NCBI RefSeq assembly: GCF_010729485.1 | Contig: NZ_AP022609.1 | Coordinates: forward strand, 372,001-436,000 | DNA from: Mycolicibacter hiberniae | GTDB lineage: Bacteria > Actinomycetota > Actinomycetes > Mycobacteriales > Mycobacteriaceae | Length of the DNA stretch: 64,000 bases | Reading direction: 5' to 3' | In this document: positions 23,524-32,905 of the stretch, one piece after another | How positions within the stretch are numbered: position 1 is the stretch's first letter | Layout: each line of letters starts with the position of its first letter | The notes under the pieces: model-generated | The model's database searches: none | The model's input: the letters and a program-made list of their open reading frames with translations, nothing else | Told to the model about the DNA's origin: nothing | Program-made: the position numbers and the translations under genes

Positions 23524-26292
23524 ATGGGAGAGGGTTTGGCGGACCGGGGGGTCGAGCGATCGGCCGTGAGTGCCTTCCTGTCTGCGGCACTGACCGAACC
23601 CGCGACTCTGCTTCTCGAGGGTGAGGCCGGCATCGGGAAGTCCACACTGTTGTGGGAGGCGGCGGCAACCGCCGCGGAGCGCGGCTATCGGGTGCTCTCA
23701 GGGCTGGGAGCACCGACCGAGGTGCGCTACGCCTACGCCGCGGTGGCCGACCTGCTCGGTGGGGTGGACGCCGACACCCTGGCGCAGTTGCCCGACGCGC
23801 AGCGGGGGGTGCTGGAGCGAATCCTGCTGGGCGGCGGGAACGGAGCGGCCAGCGATGAGCGGATGGTTGCGACCGCGTTTCTGGCGGCGGTCCGCAAGCT
23901 GAGCTCGGTTGCCCCGGTGTTGCTGTGCATCGACGACGTGCAGTGGCTGGACATGTCGAGCCGGATGGTGGTCGGCTTCGCCCAACGACGGCTCACCGGA
24001 GCGGTCGGCCTGTTGCTGGCCGTTCGCACCGGCGGGGTGGACGCGGTTGACCTCAGGTGGCTCAACCCTGCCTTACCCCGATCGGTCGAGCGTCTGCGCA
24101 TCAACCCACTGACGCTCGGTGGTCTCCACGCTCTGATATCGGCCCGGTTGGGGCGTACTTTGCCTCGGCCCACCATCACGCGGATCCACGAGATATCGGG
24201 CGGTAACCCACTTTTCGCCCTCGAATTGGCTCGGTACATCGCCGAGGATCCGGGCCGGGCGGCGGTCGGCCTGCCCGACACCCTGGCGACGCTGGTGCAC
24301 GATCGCCTCGGGCGGCCCGACCCGGAGGTCAGCGCGGTGCTGCTGGCCGCGGCCAGCGCTGCGCCGCCGACCGTGACGCGAGTGGGCCTTGCTGCGGGCA
24401 TTGCCCCCGACCGGGTCGTCGAGCTGATGGAATCGGCGCAGGCAAGCAGCGTGGTCGAGATCGAGGGAAGCCGTATCCGGTTCCGCCACCCGCTGTTCGC
24501 CGCCGGCGTCTACAGCGCCGCGGCTCCGGCGGAGCGCCGGGCCATGCACCGTCGGCTCAGCGGCGTCGTCGACGAACCCGAGATCAAGGCCCGGCACCTG
24601 GCGCTGGCGGCCACGGCCGCTGACCCGGACGTGCTTCAGGCGCTGGATGAAGCGGCGGCCGCCACCCGCGCTCGGGGTGCCCCGGCGGTGGCCGCAGAAC
24701 TGATCGAACTTGCCATCAACCTCGGCGGTGATACTCCTGTACGTCGAATTCAAGCCGCTGAGCAGCATTTCCGTTCCGGTGAGATCGTCCGGGCACGTTC
24801 GCATCTGGGGCCGGCTCTGGATGATCTGCCGTCTGGGAAACCGTTGCGGTGCATGGCGTTGATGATCCTTGCCGCGGTCACCGGCTACGACGAAAGCGTG
24901 GTGAAGGCCGCTGAACTGTTCGCTCAGGCCGTCGATGAAGCCGCCGATCACCCTGTGCTGCAGCTGCGGGCAAGGCTGCTGCTTGTGCCTCTGGTGGGGC
25001 TGATCGGTGACATGAAGAGAGCGGTCGATCTGGCGAAAGCCGCGGTGGAACAAGCCACAAAGTTAGATATTGCCGGCCTGTGCAGCCAAGCCCTCACGAT
25101 CGCAGTGCATGTGCGATACCTGCACGGCCGCGGCATTGACGAAAACGCTCTGCGTATCGCGCGGGATACCGAAGACCCCAGCAGGGGCGCGGCGGCGACC
25201 TTCCAGGCCAGGGCCGCCGTACCCGTTATGACCGCCATGGCGGGAGATGTGCAGGCGGGGCAGGCGCAGATGCGTGTCATTCACCAGCGCTTAGCGGCCG
25301 ACGGAACCGAAACCGACACCCTGTGGGCGGCCAACTACGTTGCTTTGTTCGATATGTGGCTGGGAAACCTGATACAGGCGGCGGCCCTCGCCGAGGACAG
25401 TGTCCAGCGCGCCGAGCAACTGGGCGGCAAGCACTTGCTCATCCATTCCTGGTGCACTCAAGCCTCGATCGCGGCATTGCGGGGTGACGAAGAAACGGCA
25501 CGTAGCGCCGCGGCTGCCGCGATCGAGGCGGCGGCGGCTACCGGGGCGGCGTTCTTGACGGTGTCGGCGACAACGGCGTTGGGGCTGCTGGAGGTGTCGC
25601 TGAGCGACTATGCGGCGGCTGTCTCGGTTCTAGAGCCGGCGTTGGCGGTGTTCGACCCCGAGCACGACACCGAGATCGCGGTCGGCGCATACCTTCCCGA
25701 CGCCGTGGAGGCGCTCACAGCACTGGGCCGGCTGGACGAGGCGAAGCAGCTGATCGATGCCCTGGAGACCAACGGGGCGCGGCTTGATCGGCCGTGGATG
25801 CTCGCGGTGGGAGCCCGCGGCCGCAGTCACTGGCTGGCCGCCCGCGGTGAACTCGACGCCGCCGAGCAGGCCGCCGTCGAGGCGCTGGTGCACCACGGGC
25901 GCTTGCCGATGCCCTTCGAAACGGCGCGCACCCAACTGTTGCTGGGCCAGGTTCAGCGGCGCCGCCGCCGCAAACAGGCCGCCCAAGCGAATTTGGCTGC
26001 CGCGCTAGCGACCTTTGAGAAGCTGGGGGTCCCCTTGTGGGCCAAGCGGGTGCGCGCCGAGCTGGACCGCATGGCTGCGGCGTCCCCGGGTGCGGGCCTG
26101 ACCCCCGCCGAGCGTCGGGTGGCCGAACATGCGGCGTCGGGGCTGACCAACAAGCAGATCGCCGCGGAGCTGTTCATCGCCGAGAAGACCGTCGAGATGA
26201 CGCTGAGTGCGGTGTATCGCAAACTGGGCATCCGCTCCCGCGCCGCATTGTTTGCCGCGCTCAACCCCGCAGATGTCCAGGGGAAACCCTGA
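23524..26292 (+). CDS. large ATP-binding LuxR-family regulator (LAL type)
   Basis: 922 residues from ATG 23524; in-frame GTG codons at 23518 and 23473 are possible alternatives. The N-terminal STAND/AAA module has Walker A GEAGIGKS (33-40) and Walker B VLLCIDDVQW. A long TPR-like helical region follows. A LuxR helix-turn-helix (LTPAERRVAEHAASGLTNKQ, then IAEKTVEMTLSAVYRKLGI) ends near the C-terminus. It resembles the regulator at 9811-12549 in layout but diverges in sequence. Being divergent from the AurF-type operon with a strong palindrome between suggests it controls that operon. Confidence 0.88.
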   Translation: MGEGLADRGVERSAVSAFLSAALTEPATLLLEGEAGIGKSTLLWEAAATAAERGYRVLSGLGAPTEVRYAYAAVADLLGGVDADTLAQLPDAQRGVLERILLGGGNGAASDERMVATAFLAAVRKLSSVAPVLLCIDDVQWLDMSSRMVVGFAQRRLTGAVGLLLAVRTGGVDAVDLRWLNPALPRSVERLRINPLTLGGLHALISARLGRTLPRPTITRIHEISGGNPLFALELARYIAEDPGRAAVGLPDTLATLVHDRLGRPDPEVSAVLLAAASAAPPTVTRVGLAAGIAPDRVVELMESAQASSVVEIEGSRIRFRHPLFAAGVYSAAAPAERRAMHRRLSGVVDEPEIKARHLALAATAADPDVLQALDEAAAATRARGAPAVAAELIELAINLGGDTPVRRIQAAEQHFRSGEIVRARSHLGPALDDLPSGKPLRCMALMILAAVTGYDESVVKAAELFAQAVDEAADHPVLQLRARLLLVPLVGLIGDMKRAVDLAKAAVEQATKLDIAGLCSQALTIAVHVRYLHGRGIDENALRIARDTEDPSRGAAATFQARAAVPVMTAMAGDVQAGQAQMRVIHQRLAADGTETDTLWAANYVALFDMWLGNLIQAAALAEDSVQRAEQLGGKHLLIHSWCTQASIAALRGDEETARSAAAAAIEAAAATGAAFLTVSATTALGLLEVSLSDYAAAVSVLEPALAVFDPEHDTEIAVGAYLPDAVEALTALGRLDEAKQLIDALETNGARLDRPWMLAVGARGRSHWLAARGELDAAEQAAVEALVHHGRLPMPFETARTQLLLGQVQRRRRRKQAAQANLAAALATFEKLGVPLWAKRVRAELDRMAAASPGAGLTPAERRVAEHAASGLTNKQIAAELFIAEKTVEMTLSAVYRKLGIRSRAALFAALNPADVQGKP

Positions 26293-26327
26293 TTCGATCC
26301 AGGGTCGGTTTCACTAGCGTCGGGCGC

Positions 26328-26618
26328 ATGGGCGACAGCGGAGCGGCACGTCAGTGTTTCTTGGTGGAGTGGTACCAGCCCGACCTGGCCGAATCGACCG
26401 TCGACACCGTGATCGACCGGTTGGCAGCTGCCGCCGCCGCCGTCCGCGCCACATTGGTGGTCGTCTTGACCGCGCCCAGCGATGAAACCCTGTTCGGGTT
26501 GGTGGCCGCCGATTCTTCGGACGCGGTGATGTCGGCCTGCCGTCAGGCCGGTTGGCATGTGGACCGGATCACGGCCGGCGTGCGGGCCCGCTTTGGCGGC
26601 GCTGGGACCTGGCTCTAG
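26328..26618 (+). CDS. small DUF4242-like protein
   Basis: 96 residues from ATG 26328. TAGCGT (26315-26320) followed by seven bases fits a leaderless start, which decides it over longer upstream frames inside the regulator gene. CFLVEWYQPDL, the alternating beta/alpha pattern and the closing GWHVDRITAGVRARF resemble DUF4242 (SCO4226-like ferredoxin-fold) proteins. Function is unknown. Confidence 0.6.
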   Translation: MGDSGAARQCFLVEWYQPDLAESTVDTVIDRLAAAAAAVRATLVVVLTAPSDETLFGLVAADSSDAVMSACRQAGWHVDRITAGVRARFGGAGTWL

Positions 26619-26691
26619 CCACCCATGCTCCGTGGGCCGCACATTCGGCGAAGCCCGGTCTGCGGAACCCGTGCCATGGCAAGATCTGCGC

Positions 26692-27093
26692 ATGGGACCC
26701 TTCCTGCTCCGCGCCGCGCTGACCGGCCTCGCCTTGTGGATCGTCACCCAGATCGTTCCCGGCATCGAGTTCGTCGGCGGTGACACCACGGCGCAAAAGG
26801 TGGGCATCATCTTCGTGGTCGCCCTGATCTTCGGGCTGGTCAACGCGTTCATCAAACCGGTGGTTCAGCTGCTGTCCATCCCGCTCTACATCGTCACGCT
26901 GGGGCTGTTCCACGTCGTGGTCAACGCACTGATGCTCTGGATCACCGCGTGGATCACCGACAAGACCGCCAAACACTGGGGCTTGTATATCGCCGACTTC
27001 TGGTGGGACGCCATCTGGGCGGCGATCGTGTTGTCCCTGGTGGGCTGGATCTTGTCGCTGGTGGTGCGCAACCCGGGGCGCATCTCCAGGTAG
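26692..27093 (+). CDS. phage-holin-4-superfamily (YvlD-like) membrane protein
   Basis: 133 residues from ATG 26692 with four hydrophobic helices: LLRAALTGLALWIVTQIVP, VGIIFVVALIFGLVNAFI, LLSIPLYIVTLGLFHVVVNA and AIWAAIVLSLVGWILSLVV. The GLVNAFIKPVVQLLSIPLYIVTLG signature, here given as position ~45-68, defines the YvlD/holin-4-like family of small bacterial membrane proteins. No phage genes lie nearby, so it is a chromosomal family member of unknown role. Confidence 0.8.
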   Translation: MGPFLLRAALTGLALWIVTQIVPGIEFVGGDTTAQKVGIIFVVALIFGLVNAFIKPVVQLLSIPLYIVTLGLFHVVVNALMLWITAWITDKTAKHWGLYIADFWWDAIWAAIVLSLVGWILSLVVRNPGRISR

Positions 27094-27112
27094 TCCGGGC
27101 AGACTCGACAGC

Positions 27113-27976
27113 ATGCCGGAGCTGCCCGAGGTCGAAGCGCTCGCCGACCATCTGCGCCGGCACGCCGTCGGCAACGGCATCGGCCGGATCGATGTCGCGG
27201 CGCTGTCGGTGCTCAAGACCTTCGACCCGCCGCCGGCGGCATTGCACGCCCAGGTGGTGACCGCTGCGCACCGGTGGGGCAAGTATCTGGGTTTGCAGGC
27301 CGGGGAGCTGTTCCTGATCGCGCATCTGTCGCGGGCGGGATGGCTGCGCTGGTCAGATCAGTTGGCGGCCGCCCCGCTGCGGCCGGGTAAGGGGCCGATC
27401 GCGCTGCGGGTGCACCTGGGTGTCCCGGGGCAGGCCCCCGGTTTCGACCTGACCGAGGCCGGCACACAGAAGCGGCTGGCGGTCTGGCTGGTCGACGACC
27501 CGGCGAAGGTCCCGGGTATCGCCACCTTGGGGCCGGATGCGCTGGCGGTCGACGCCGAGGAGCTCGCTCGCCTACTGGCCGGCCAGACCGGCCGCATCAA
27601 AAACGTCCTGACCGATCAGAAGGTGCTCGCCGGGATCGGCAACGCCTACAGCGACGAGATCCTGCACGCCGCGCGGCTGTCACCGTTCGCCACCGCCGGC
27701 AAACTGTCGACCGATCAGCTGGCCGCACTGCACGAGGCCATGCACGCCGTGCTGGCCGATGCCGTGGCGCGGTCAGTGGGGCAGCAGGCCGCCACGTTGA
27801 AGGGTGAAAAGCGCTCTGGTCTGCGGGTGCACGCCCGAACGGGTCTGCCGTGCCCGGTCTGCGCCGATACGGTTCGGGAAATATCTTTTGCCGATAAGTC
27901 ATTTCAGTACTGTCCGACCTGCCAAACCGGCGGAAAGGTGCTGGCCGACCGGCGGATGTCGCGGCTGCTCAAATAG
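27113..27976 (+). CDS. Fpg/Nei-family DNA glycosylase
   Basis: 287 residues. The start MPELPEVEAL gives the catalytic Pro2 and Glu3 of formamidopyrimidine/endonuclease VIII glycosylases, which excise oxidised bases. The helix-two-turn-helix segment includes DQKVLAGIGNAYSDEIL, and the C-terminal zinc finger is C-x2-C-x16-C-x2-C (CPVC...CPTC). The M. tuberculosis protein in this slot (Rv0944) is described as much shorter (158 aa), so this appears to be the intact ancestral form. The ATG lies 19 bases after the holin-like gene's stop. Confidence 0.92.
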   Translation: MPELPEVEALADHLRRHAVGNGIGRIDVAALSVLKTFDPPPAALHAQVVTAAHRWGKYLGLQAGELFLIAHLSRAGWLRWSDQLAAAPLRPGKGPIALRVHLGVPGQAPGFDLTEAGTQKRLAVWLVDDPAKVPGIATLGPDALAVDAEELARLLAGQTGRIKNVLTDQKVLAGIGNAYSDEILHAARLSPFATAGKLSTDQLAALHEAMHAVLADAVARSVGQQAATLKGEKRSGLRVHARTGLPCPVCADTVREISFADKSFQYCPTCQTGGKVLADRRMSRLLK

Positions 27977-28024
27977 CGGCCCGACCAATTCCGCACCGCC
28001 GGCGAGCGCCGTTAAGCTGCCCTG

Positions 28025-28774
28025 GTGACCCGTCAGAGAATCCTGATCACCGGTGCCAGTTCTGGCCTCGGTGCGGGCATGGCCCGCGCCTTCGCGACGC
28101 GTGGTCGTGACCTTGCCCTGTGTGCCCGCCGGACCGACCGGCTCGAAGAACTCAAAGCCGAACTGACAGCGCAGTACCCGGGAATCACCGTTGCGGTGGC
28201 CGCACTCGATGTGAACGACCACGACGAAATCCCGAAGGTGTTCGGGCAGTTCGCTGCCGAACTGGGCGGAATCGACCGGGTCATCGTCAATGCCGGTATC
28301 GGCAAGGGGGCCCGGCTCGGCTCGGGCAAGCTGTGGGCCAACAAGGCGACCATCGAGACGAACCTGGTCGCCGCGCTGGTGCAGATCGAGACCGCGCTCG
28401 AACTGTTCACAGCGGCCGGCGGTGGTCACCTGGTACTGATCTCATCGGTGTTGGGCAACAAGGGTGTCCCGGGCGTGAAGGCGGCTTACTCCGCCAGCAA
28501 GGCCGGAGTGTCGTCGCTGGGCGAGTCGCTACGCGCGGAGTATGCGAAGGGCCCGATCAAGGTCACGGTGCTGGAACCGGGCTACATCGAATCGGAGATG
28601 ACGGCCAAGACGGCGTCCACCCCGCTGCTGGTGGACAACGAATCCGGGGTCAAGGCGATGGTGCGTGCCATCGAGCGAGAAGCCGGCCGGGCTGTTGTTC
28701 CGACCTGGCCGTGGGTCCTGCTGGTGTGGCTGCTGCGCAGGTTGCCGCCGCGGTACACCAACCGCTTCGCCTGA
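28025..28774 (+). CDS. short-chain dehydrogenase/reductase (Rv0945-like)
   Basis: 249 residues of SDR fold: ITGASSGLGAGMAR at the N-terminus, VIVNAGIGKGA after strand 4, catalytic LISSVLGNKGVPG and YSASK. A hydrophobic segment near the C-terminus (WPWVLLVWLLRRLPPRY) suggests membrane association, as in mycobacterial homologues. Substrate unknown. The GTG start at 28025 follows TAAGCT (28013-28018) by six bases, a leaderless arrangement. It is convergent with cysW. Confidence 0.87.
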   Translation: MTRQRILITGASSGLGAGMARAFATRGRDLALCARRTDRLEELKAELTAQYPGITVAVAALDVNDHDEIPKVFGQFAAELGGIDRVIVNAGIGKGARLGSGKLWANKATIETNLVAALVQIETALELFTAAGGGHLVLISSVLGNKGVPGVKAAYSASKAGVSSLGESLRAEYAKGPIKVTVLEPGYIESEMTAKTASTPLLVDNESGVKAMVRAIEREAGRAVVPTWPWVLLVWLLRRLPPRYTNRFA

Positions 28775-28800
28775 TCTGCCGCGGGCGCCTCGACTCCGCT

Positions 28801-29631
28801 TCAGTGGGTGGCCCGCTCCAGGGCCTTGGTTCTGTTGCGGTAGAGCAGCAAGGCCGCTTTGGCGGCCAGGAATGCCACGGCGACGCCCATCAGCAACGTG
28901 GACACCGCGTAGGCGCCGTACTCGGCCCCACGGTGGTAGCGGTCGTTGGCCAGCAACGTCAGAGTCTGAGACTGTCCCGGCAAGTTCGATGAGACCATGA
29001 TGACCGCGCCGAACTCGCCCAGGGTGCGGGCGGTGGTCAACACAATGCCGTAGGTCAAACCCCAGCGAATCGATGGCAGCGTGACCCGCCAAAGCGTCTG
29101 CCAGGCGGTGGATCCCAGCGTTGCGGCGGCCTGTTCCTGTTCGACTCCGACCTCCACCAGCACCGGCTGGACCTCGCGCACCACGAACGGCAGCGTGACG
29201 AAGATGCTCGCCAGGACCATGCCGGGCAGCCCGAAGATGATCTTGAATCCGAGGCTGTTCTCGACGAAACCCAGGGCCCCCGATGATCCCCACAATGCGA
29301 TCAGCGCGACACCGACGATGATGGGGGAGACCGCGAAGGGCAAATCGAGGATCGCCTGAAGTATGGAGCGCCCGCGAAATCGGTTGCGCACCAGCAGGAT
29401 CGCTGTCGATACCCCGAAAAGGGCGTTCAGCGGCACCACGATGAGCACCAGAAGCAGCGACAGTTTCAGCGCCGAAACGGCCGCCGGAGTGCTCACCCAG
29501 GCCCAAAAATGCGCCAGCCCGGGCTGGAATGTGCGGTAGAGAATCACCGACACCGGAGCGATCAGCATCACGCCGACATAGGTCAAAACGGTGGCGCGCA
29601 GCAGGTGACGCGGCTCCAGCCGGGACGTCAC
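28801..29631 (-). CDS. cysW: sulfate ABC transporter permease CysW
   Basis: 276 residues from the GTG at 29631, which overlaps the cysT stop as GTGA. Six transmembrane segments and the EAA-like loop (GSTAWQTLWRVTLPSIRWGL) identify a type I ABC importer permease. LPFAVSPIIVGVALIALWG and the order cysT-cysW identify the sulfate/thiosulfate permease pair. In other mycobacteria the operon is subI-cysT-cysW-cysA; here the next genes on both sides are unrelated, so the ATPase and binding protein must come from elsewhere. Confidence 0.9.
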   Translation of the reverse strand: MTSRLEPRHLLRATVLTYVGVMLIAPVSVILYRTFQPGLAHFWAWVSTPAAVSALKLSLLLVLIVVPLNALFGVSTAILLVRNRFRGRSILQAILDLPFAVSPIIVGVALIALWGSSGALGFVENSLGFKIIFGLPGMVLASIFVTLPFVVREVQPVLVEVGVEQEQAAATLGSTAWQTLWRVTLPSIRWGLTYGIVLTTARTLGEFGAVIMVSSNLPGQSQTLTLLANDRYHRGAEYGAYAVSTLLMGVAVAFLAAKAALLLYRNRTKALERATH

Positions 29632-30515
29632 TGCGCCTCCTCCTCGCGCTTGGCCGCCCGGCCGCCGACCGTCCGCAGAAGTACCAGCACGGCGAACGAG
29701 ATTGCCAACAACACGATCGATATGGCCGCAGCGCTGGTGTGGTCGTCGTTTTCGACCAGCGCGCGGATCCACTGCGAGGACACTTCGGTCTTGCCCGGAA
29801 CCGCGCCGCCGATCGTCACCACCGAACCGAATTCGGCCACACACCGCGAGAACGCGAGTCCGGCACCGGTCAGCAGCGCCGGCAGCAGCGAAGGCAGCAC
29901 AACCGTCGTGAACGCGGTGAGGCGCGAGGCGCCCAGTGCCGCGGCGGCTTCCTCGACATCGCGATCGATCTCCAGCAGCACCGGTTGAACGGCGCGGACG
30001 ACCAGCGGCAATGTGACGAAGGCCAGCGCCATCGCCACTCCGGGGGGCGTGTGCTGCAGATGAATGCCGATCGGGCTGGAGTTGCCGTACAGGGCGAGCA
30101 TCACCAGGCTGGTGACGATGGTCGGCAGCGCGAAAGGTAGGTCGATCAGCGCGTCGATCACGCCTTTTCCGGCGAAGTCGTCGCGCACCAACACCCAGGC
30201 GGTCGCCAGGCCGAACACCACGTCCAGCACCGTCACCAGCACTGAGATCGTCAATGTGACGCGGAACGATTCGAGGGCCGCGTGGGAGGTAACGGCCAGC
30301 TGGAAGCCCTGCCATCCCTTACCGCCCGCCTTCCAGGCGATGGCGAGCAACGGCAGGAGCACGATCACCGACAGCCACAGCGTCGTCACGCCGATGCGAA
30401 GCGGTGTCACCGCGCCTCGGCCACCCGAGGTGCCCGCAACGGGCGCCGCTACGTTCGGGCCCGGCGAGGCGGCCGCGATGTGCTGGGCCGGCTGCAGCGC
30501 GGTGGCGACTGTCAT
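29628..30515 (-). CDS. cysT: sulfate ABC transporter permease CysT
   Basis: 295 residues; a Pro/Ala-rich cytoplasmic start of about 40 residues, then six transmembrane helices, LPFALPTIVTSLVMLALYG, and the EAA loop EEAAAALGASRLTAFTTVVLP. It pairs with CysW to form the sulfate channel. The ATG at 30515 lies 112 bases after a short ORF ending Cys-Cys-Arg, which probably regulates it. Just before it GGGGAGG precedes a nine-codon frame ending CGATGA that overlaps the cysT ATG, so re-initiation may also play a part. Confidence 0.9.
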   Translation of the reverse strand: MTVATALQPAQHIAAASPGPNVAAPVAGTSGGRGAVTPLRIGVTTLWLSVIVLLPLLAIAWKAGGKGWQGFQLAVTSHAALESFRVTLTISVLVTVLDVVFGLATAWVLVRDDFAGKGVIDALIDLPFALPTIVTSLVMLALYGNSSPIGIHLQHTPPGVAMALAFVTLPLVVRAVQPVLLEIDRDVEEAAAALGASRLTAFTTVVLPSLLPALLTGAGLAFSRCVAEFGSVVTIGGAVPGKTEVSSQWIRALVENDDHTSAAAISIVLLAISFAVLVLLRTVGGRAAKREEEAQ

Positions 30516-30627
30516 CGGGCGAACCCGAACGAAGAATGCATGGCAGGCCTCCCCATACCAATACCTGTGATTCGGCGCCGGTCACCGGAAAGTGGTGACT
30601 CCCGACAATGAGCTGATGGCGGAAGGG

Positions 30628-30732
30628 TCAGCGACAACAGTGCAGGCCGCGCGCGGCGCCGCGGCGGACGGCATCGCGGTGGCGAACCAACGCCATCGAT
30701 ACGCGACGCCGAGCCGGGGTTGGCAGCTGCAT
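30628..30732 (-). CDS. 34-residue leaderless cysteine leader peptide upstream of cysTW
   Basis: ATG 30732 opens 34 codons: MQLPTPARRR, a basic middle, and the end RGLHCCR followed by TGA. An internal ATG (30696) would give 22 residues. The -10-like TAAGCT (30740-30745, minus strand) is seven bases before the ATG, so the transcript would begin at the start codon. Mycobacteria are known to place leaderless short ORFs with consecutive Cys codons before sulfur-assimilation genes; ribosome pausing when Cys-tRNA is low exposes the downstream gene. The Cys-Cys near the end, the leaderless start and cysT next in line match that design. Confidence 0.7.
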   Translation of the reverse strand: MQLPTPARRRVSMALVRHRDAVRRGAARGLHCCR

Positions 30733-30739
30733 GCGGCGT

Positions 30740-30745
30740 AGCTTA
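30740..30745 (-). promoter_or_regulatory. -10 element of the leader-cysTW transcript
   Basis: TAAGCT on the minus strand fits TANNNT and lies seven bases from the leader ATG, the usual distance for leaderless mycobacterial transcripts. No clear -35 is visible, which is common. Confidence 0.5.
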
Positions 30746-31137
30746 AAGAAACGTCGACGCCGAAATCTCTATCGTGTGGCGATGTGTGCCATCGGGCGAA
30801 GGTCAAGCGGTTCCGTTCGGTTCGCCGCTGCGGAGGCCTCAGCCGGTCATCCGGTGAGCAAGGCACCTTGCTGCGGGGGTGCTGCGGCCGGCCGGGAGGC
30901 GGGCTCGGCGCCGTCGCTGATCGCGCCGGCCCCTGCGGGAAATCCCCGGCACCAGGTGCGTATTCGGCGCGGGTGGACTCGCGCGGGCGGGGGAGCGCCC
31001 GGGCTCGTGCCACGGTGACGCGCACCGATCGCGGTGCGCTGAGACCCTCCGGGCGCGGAGATCGCCGCGGACTTCGGCGCACCGGCACCGGTGGTCCGCC
31101 GAAAAAAGTCACGGTGAGAGAAAGCCGCGAGACCGCC
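30746..31137. other. intergenic stretch between the cysTW leader promoter and pgi
   Basis: About 390 bases with no gene I can support; open frames here are GC-rich and lack recognisable domains. The one structured element is the hairpin GCGCACCG-ATCG-CGGTGCGC at 31020-31039, about 100 bases beyond the pgi stop. It could end pgi transcription, though no T-run follows. Confidence 0.4.
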
Positions 31138-32802
31138 CTAGGTGGCGCGACCGCGCGCAGCGCGGTAGCGGCGCACCAGCGCGTCCGTGGAGCTGTCGGT
31201 TTGCCGCTGCGGGGCGGCGTCGCCGGTGATCACCGGAAGCAGCGCCTTGGCCTGCGCCTTGCCCAGCTCCACACCCCACTGGTCGAACGAATCGATGCCC
31301 CACACCACGCCCTCGGTGAACACCTGATGCTCGTAAAGCGCGATCAGCTGGCCAAGCACCGCCGGGGTCAGCCGGGTCGCCAGGATCGAGGTGGTGGGAC
31401 GATTGCCCGGCATGACCTTGTGCGGCACGACATCTGCGGGGGTTCCCTCGGCTGCGATCTGCTGCGCGCTCTTGCCGAACGCCAGCACCTGGGTTTGGGC
31501 GAAGAAGTTGCTCATCAGCAGGTCGTGCATGCTGCCCGACCCGTCTGCGGTGGCCAAGTCGTCGACGGGTTGAGAGAAGCCGATGAAGTCGGCCGGCACC
31601 AGACGGGTCCCTTGGTGCAGCAATTGGTAGAACGCGTGCTGTCCGTTGGTTCCCGGCTCGCCCCAGTAGATTTCACCGGTATCGGTGCTGACCGGCGTGC
31701 CGTCGGCCCGGGTCGACTTGCCATTGGACTCCATGGTGAGCTGCTGCAGGTAGGCGGCGAAGCGGTCCAGGTCGTTGGAGTAGGGCAGCACGGCGCGAGA
31801 CTGTGCGCCGAAGAAGTTGGAGTACCACAACGCGATCAGTCCCAGCAGCACCGGCGCATTGGATTCCAGTGGCGCGGTGCGGAAATGTTCGTCCACGATA
31901 TGAAAGCCCGACAGGAACTCCCCGAAGCGCTCCCGGCCGATCACCGCCATCACCGACAGCCCGATCGCCGAATCCACTGAGTACCGTCCACCGACCCAGT
32001 CCCAGAAGCCGAACATGTTGGCGGTGTCGATGCCGAACTCTGCGACCCGCGCCTCGTGGGTCGAGACCGCCACGAAGTGCCGGGCGACGGCGTCGTCGCC
32101 GAGCGCGTCGGTGAGCCAGCGTCGGGCAGCGGTGGCGTTGGTCAGGGTCTCCAGTGTCGAGAATGTCTTGGAGGCGACGATGAACAGCGTGCTGGCGGGG
32201 TCCAGGCCGGCCAGCTTCGCGGTCAGGTCGGCCGGGTCGACATTGGAGACGAAGCGGGCCGAGATACCGGCGTCGGCGTAGTGCCGCAGCGCCCGGTCGA
32301 CCATGACCGGACCAAGGTCGGAGCCACCGATGCCGATGTTGACGACGGTGCGGATGCGTTCGCCGGTGGCGCCGGTCCATTCGCCGCTGCGCAGCCGATC
32401 GGTGAAATCGCCCATGGCGTCCAACACGGCGTGGACATCGGCCACCACATCCTGGCCGTCGACGCTCAGCGCGGCGTCACGCGGCAGCCGCAAGGCGGTG
32501 TGCAGCACGGCCCGGTCCTCGGAGGTGTTGATGTGTTCTCCGGCGAACATCGCGTCGCGCCGGTCCTCCAGGCCGGCCGTGCGGGCCAGCTCGAGCAGCA
32601 GCCGGATGGTCTCGCCGGTGACCCGGTTCTTGCTGTAGTCGATGTAGAGGTCGCCCACGGTCACGGTGAATGTGGTGCCACGGTCGGGATCGTCGGCGAA
32701 GAACTGCCGCAGGTGCGTCTCGCCGATCTGCCGATGGTGCTTGCGCAACGCGTCCCAGGCCGGGGTGGCAGAGATGTCGGCGATCTGCTGGACGGAGCTC
32801 AT
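31138..32802 (-). CDS. pgi: glucose-6-phosphate isomerase
   Basis: 554 residues, the normal bacterial length. It interconverts glucose-6-phosphate and fructose-6-phosphate. Family signatures are present: [13 protein letters not shown] for phosphate binding, [23 protein letters not shown] with the catalytic Glu and His, and the C-terminal lysine region [11 protein letters not shown]. It matches Rv0946c in order. Two copies of the dispersed palindromic repeat lie just upstream of its start, between it and the chorismate mutase stop. Confidence 0.97.
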   Translation of the reverse strand: MSSVQQIADISATPAWDALRKHHRQIGETHLRQFFADDPDRGTTFTVTVGDLYIDYSKNRVTGETIRLLLELARTAGLEDRRDAMFAGEHINTSEDRAVLHTALRLPRDAALSVDGQDVVADVHAVLDAMGDFTDRLRSGEWTGATGERIRTVVNIGIGGSDLGPVMVDRALRHYADAGISARFVSNVDPADLTAKLAGLDPASTLFIVASKTFSTLETLTNATAARRWLTDALGDDAVARHFVAVSTHEARVAEFGIDTANMFGFWDWVGGRYSVDSAIGLSVMAVIGRERFGEFLSGFHIVDEHFRTAPLESNAPVLLGLIALWYSNFFGAQSRAVLPYSNDLDRFAAYLQQLTMESNGKSTRADGTPVSTDTGEIYWGEPGTNGQHAFYQLLHQGTRLVPADFIGFSQPVDDLATADGSGSMHDLLMSNFFAQTQVLAFGKSAQQIAAEGTPADVVPHKVMPGNRPTTSILATRLTPAVLGQLIALYEHQVFTEGVVWGIDSFDQWGVELGKAQAKALLPVITGDAAPQRQTDSSTDALVRRYRAARGRAT

Positions 32803-32814
32803 TCTCCGACATTA

Positions 32815-32902
32815 GCGGCGACCGCTGGCGCGGCGGAGCCGGGCGCGGCGGGTCGGCGGAGGTTCCCGTGGCGACCGCTGGCGCGGCGGAGCCGGGCGCG
32901 GG
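32815..32902. repeat. two copies of the dispersed palindromic repeat
   Basis: A copy at 32815-32859 and a shorter one at 32871-32902 share the core GCGCGGCGGAGCCGGGCGC. The first begins GCGGCGACC and ends GGGTCGGCGG, so its ends can nearly pair; the second is truncated on the right. They fill the gap between pgi and the chorismate mutase gene. Confidence 0.75.
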
Positions 32903-32905
32903 GTA

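Noticed and set aside
26692..27093. Phage holin as a sign of a prophage
   Set aside because: The protein is of the YvlD/holin-4-like chromosomal family and no phage structural, integrase or lysin genes are nearby.
30782..31112. Short frames on both strands between the cys leader promoter and pgi
   Set aside because: Arg/Pro/Gly-rich translations without domains, ribosome sites or conserved features that I can identify.
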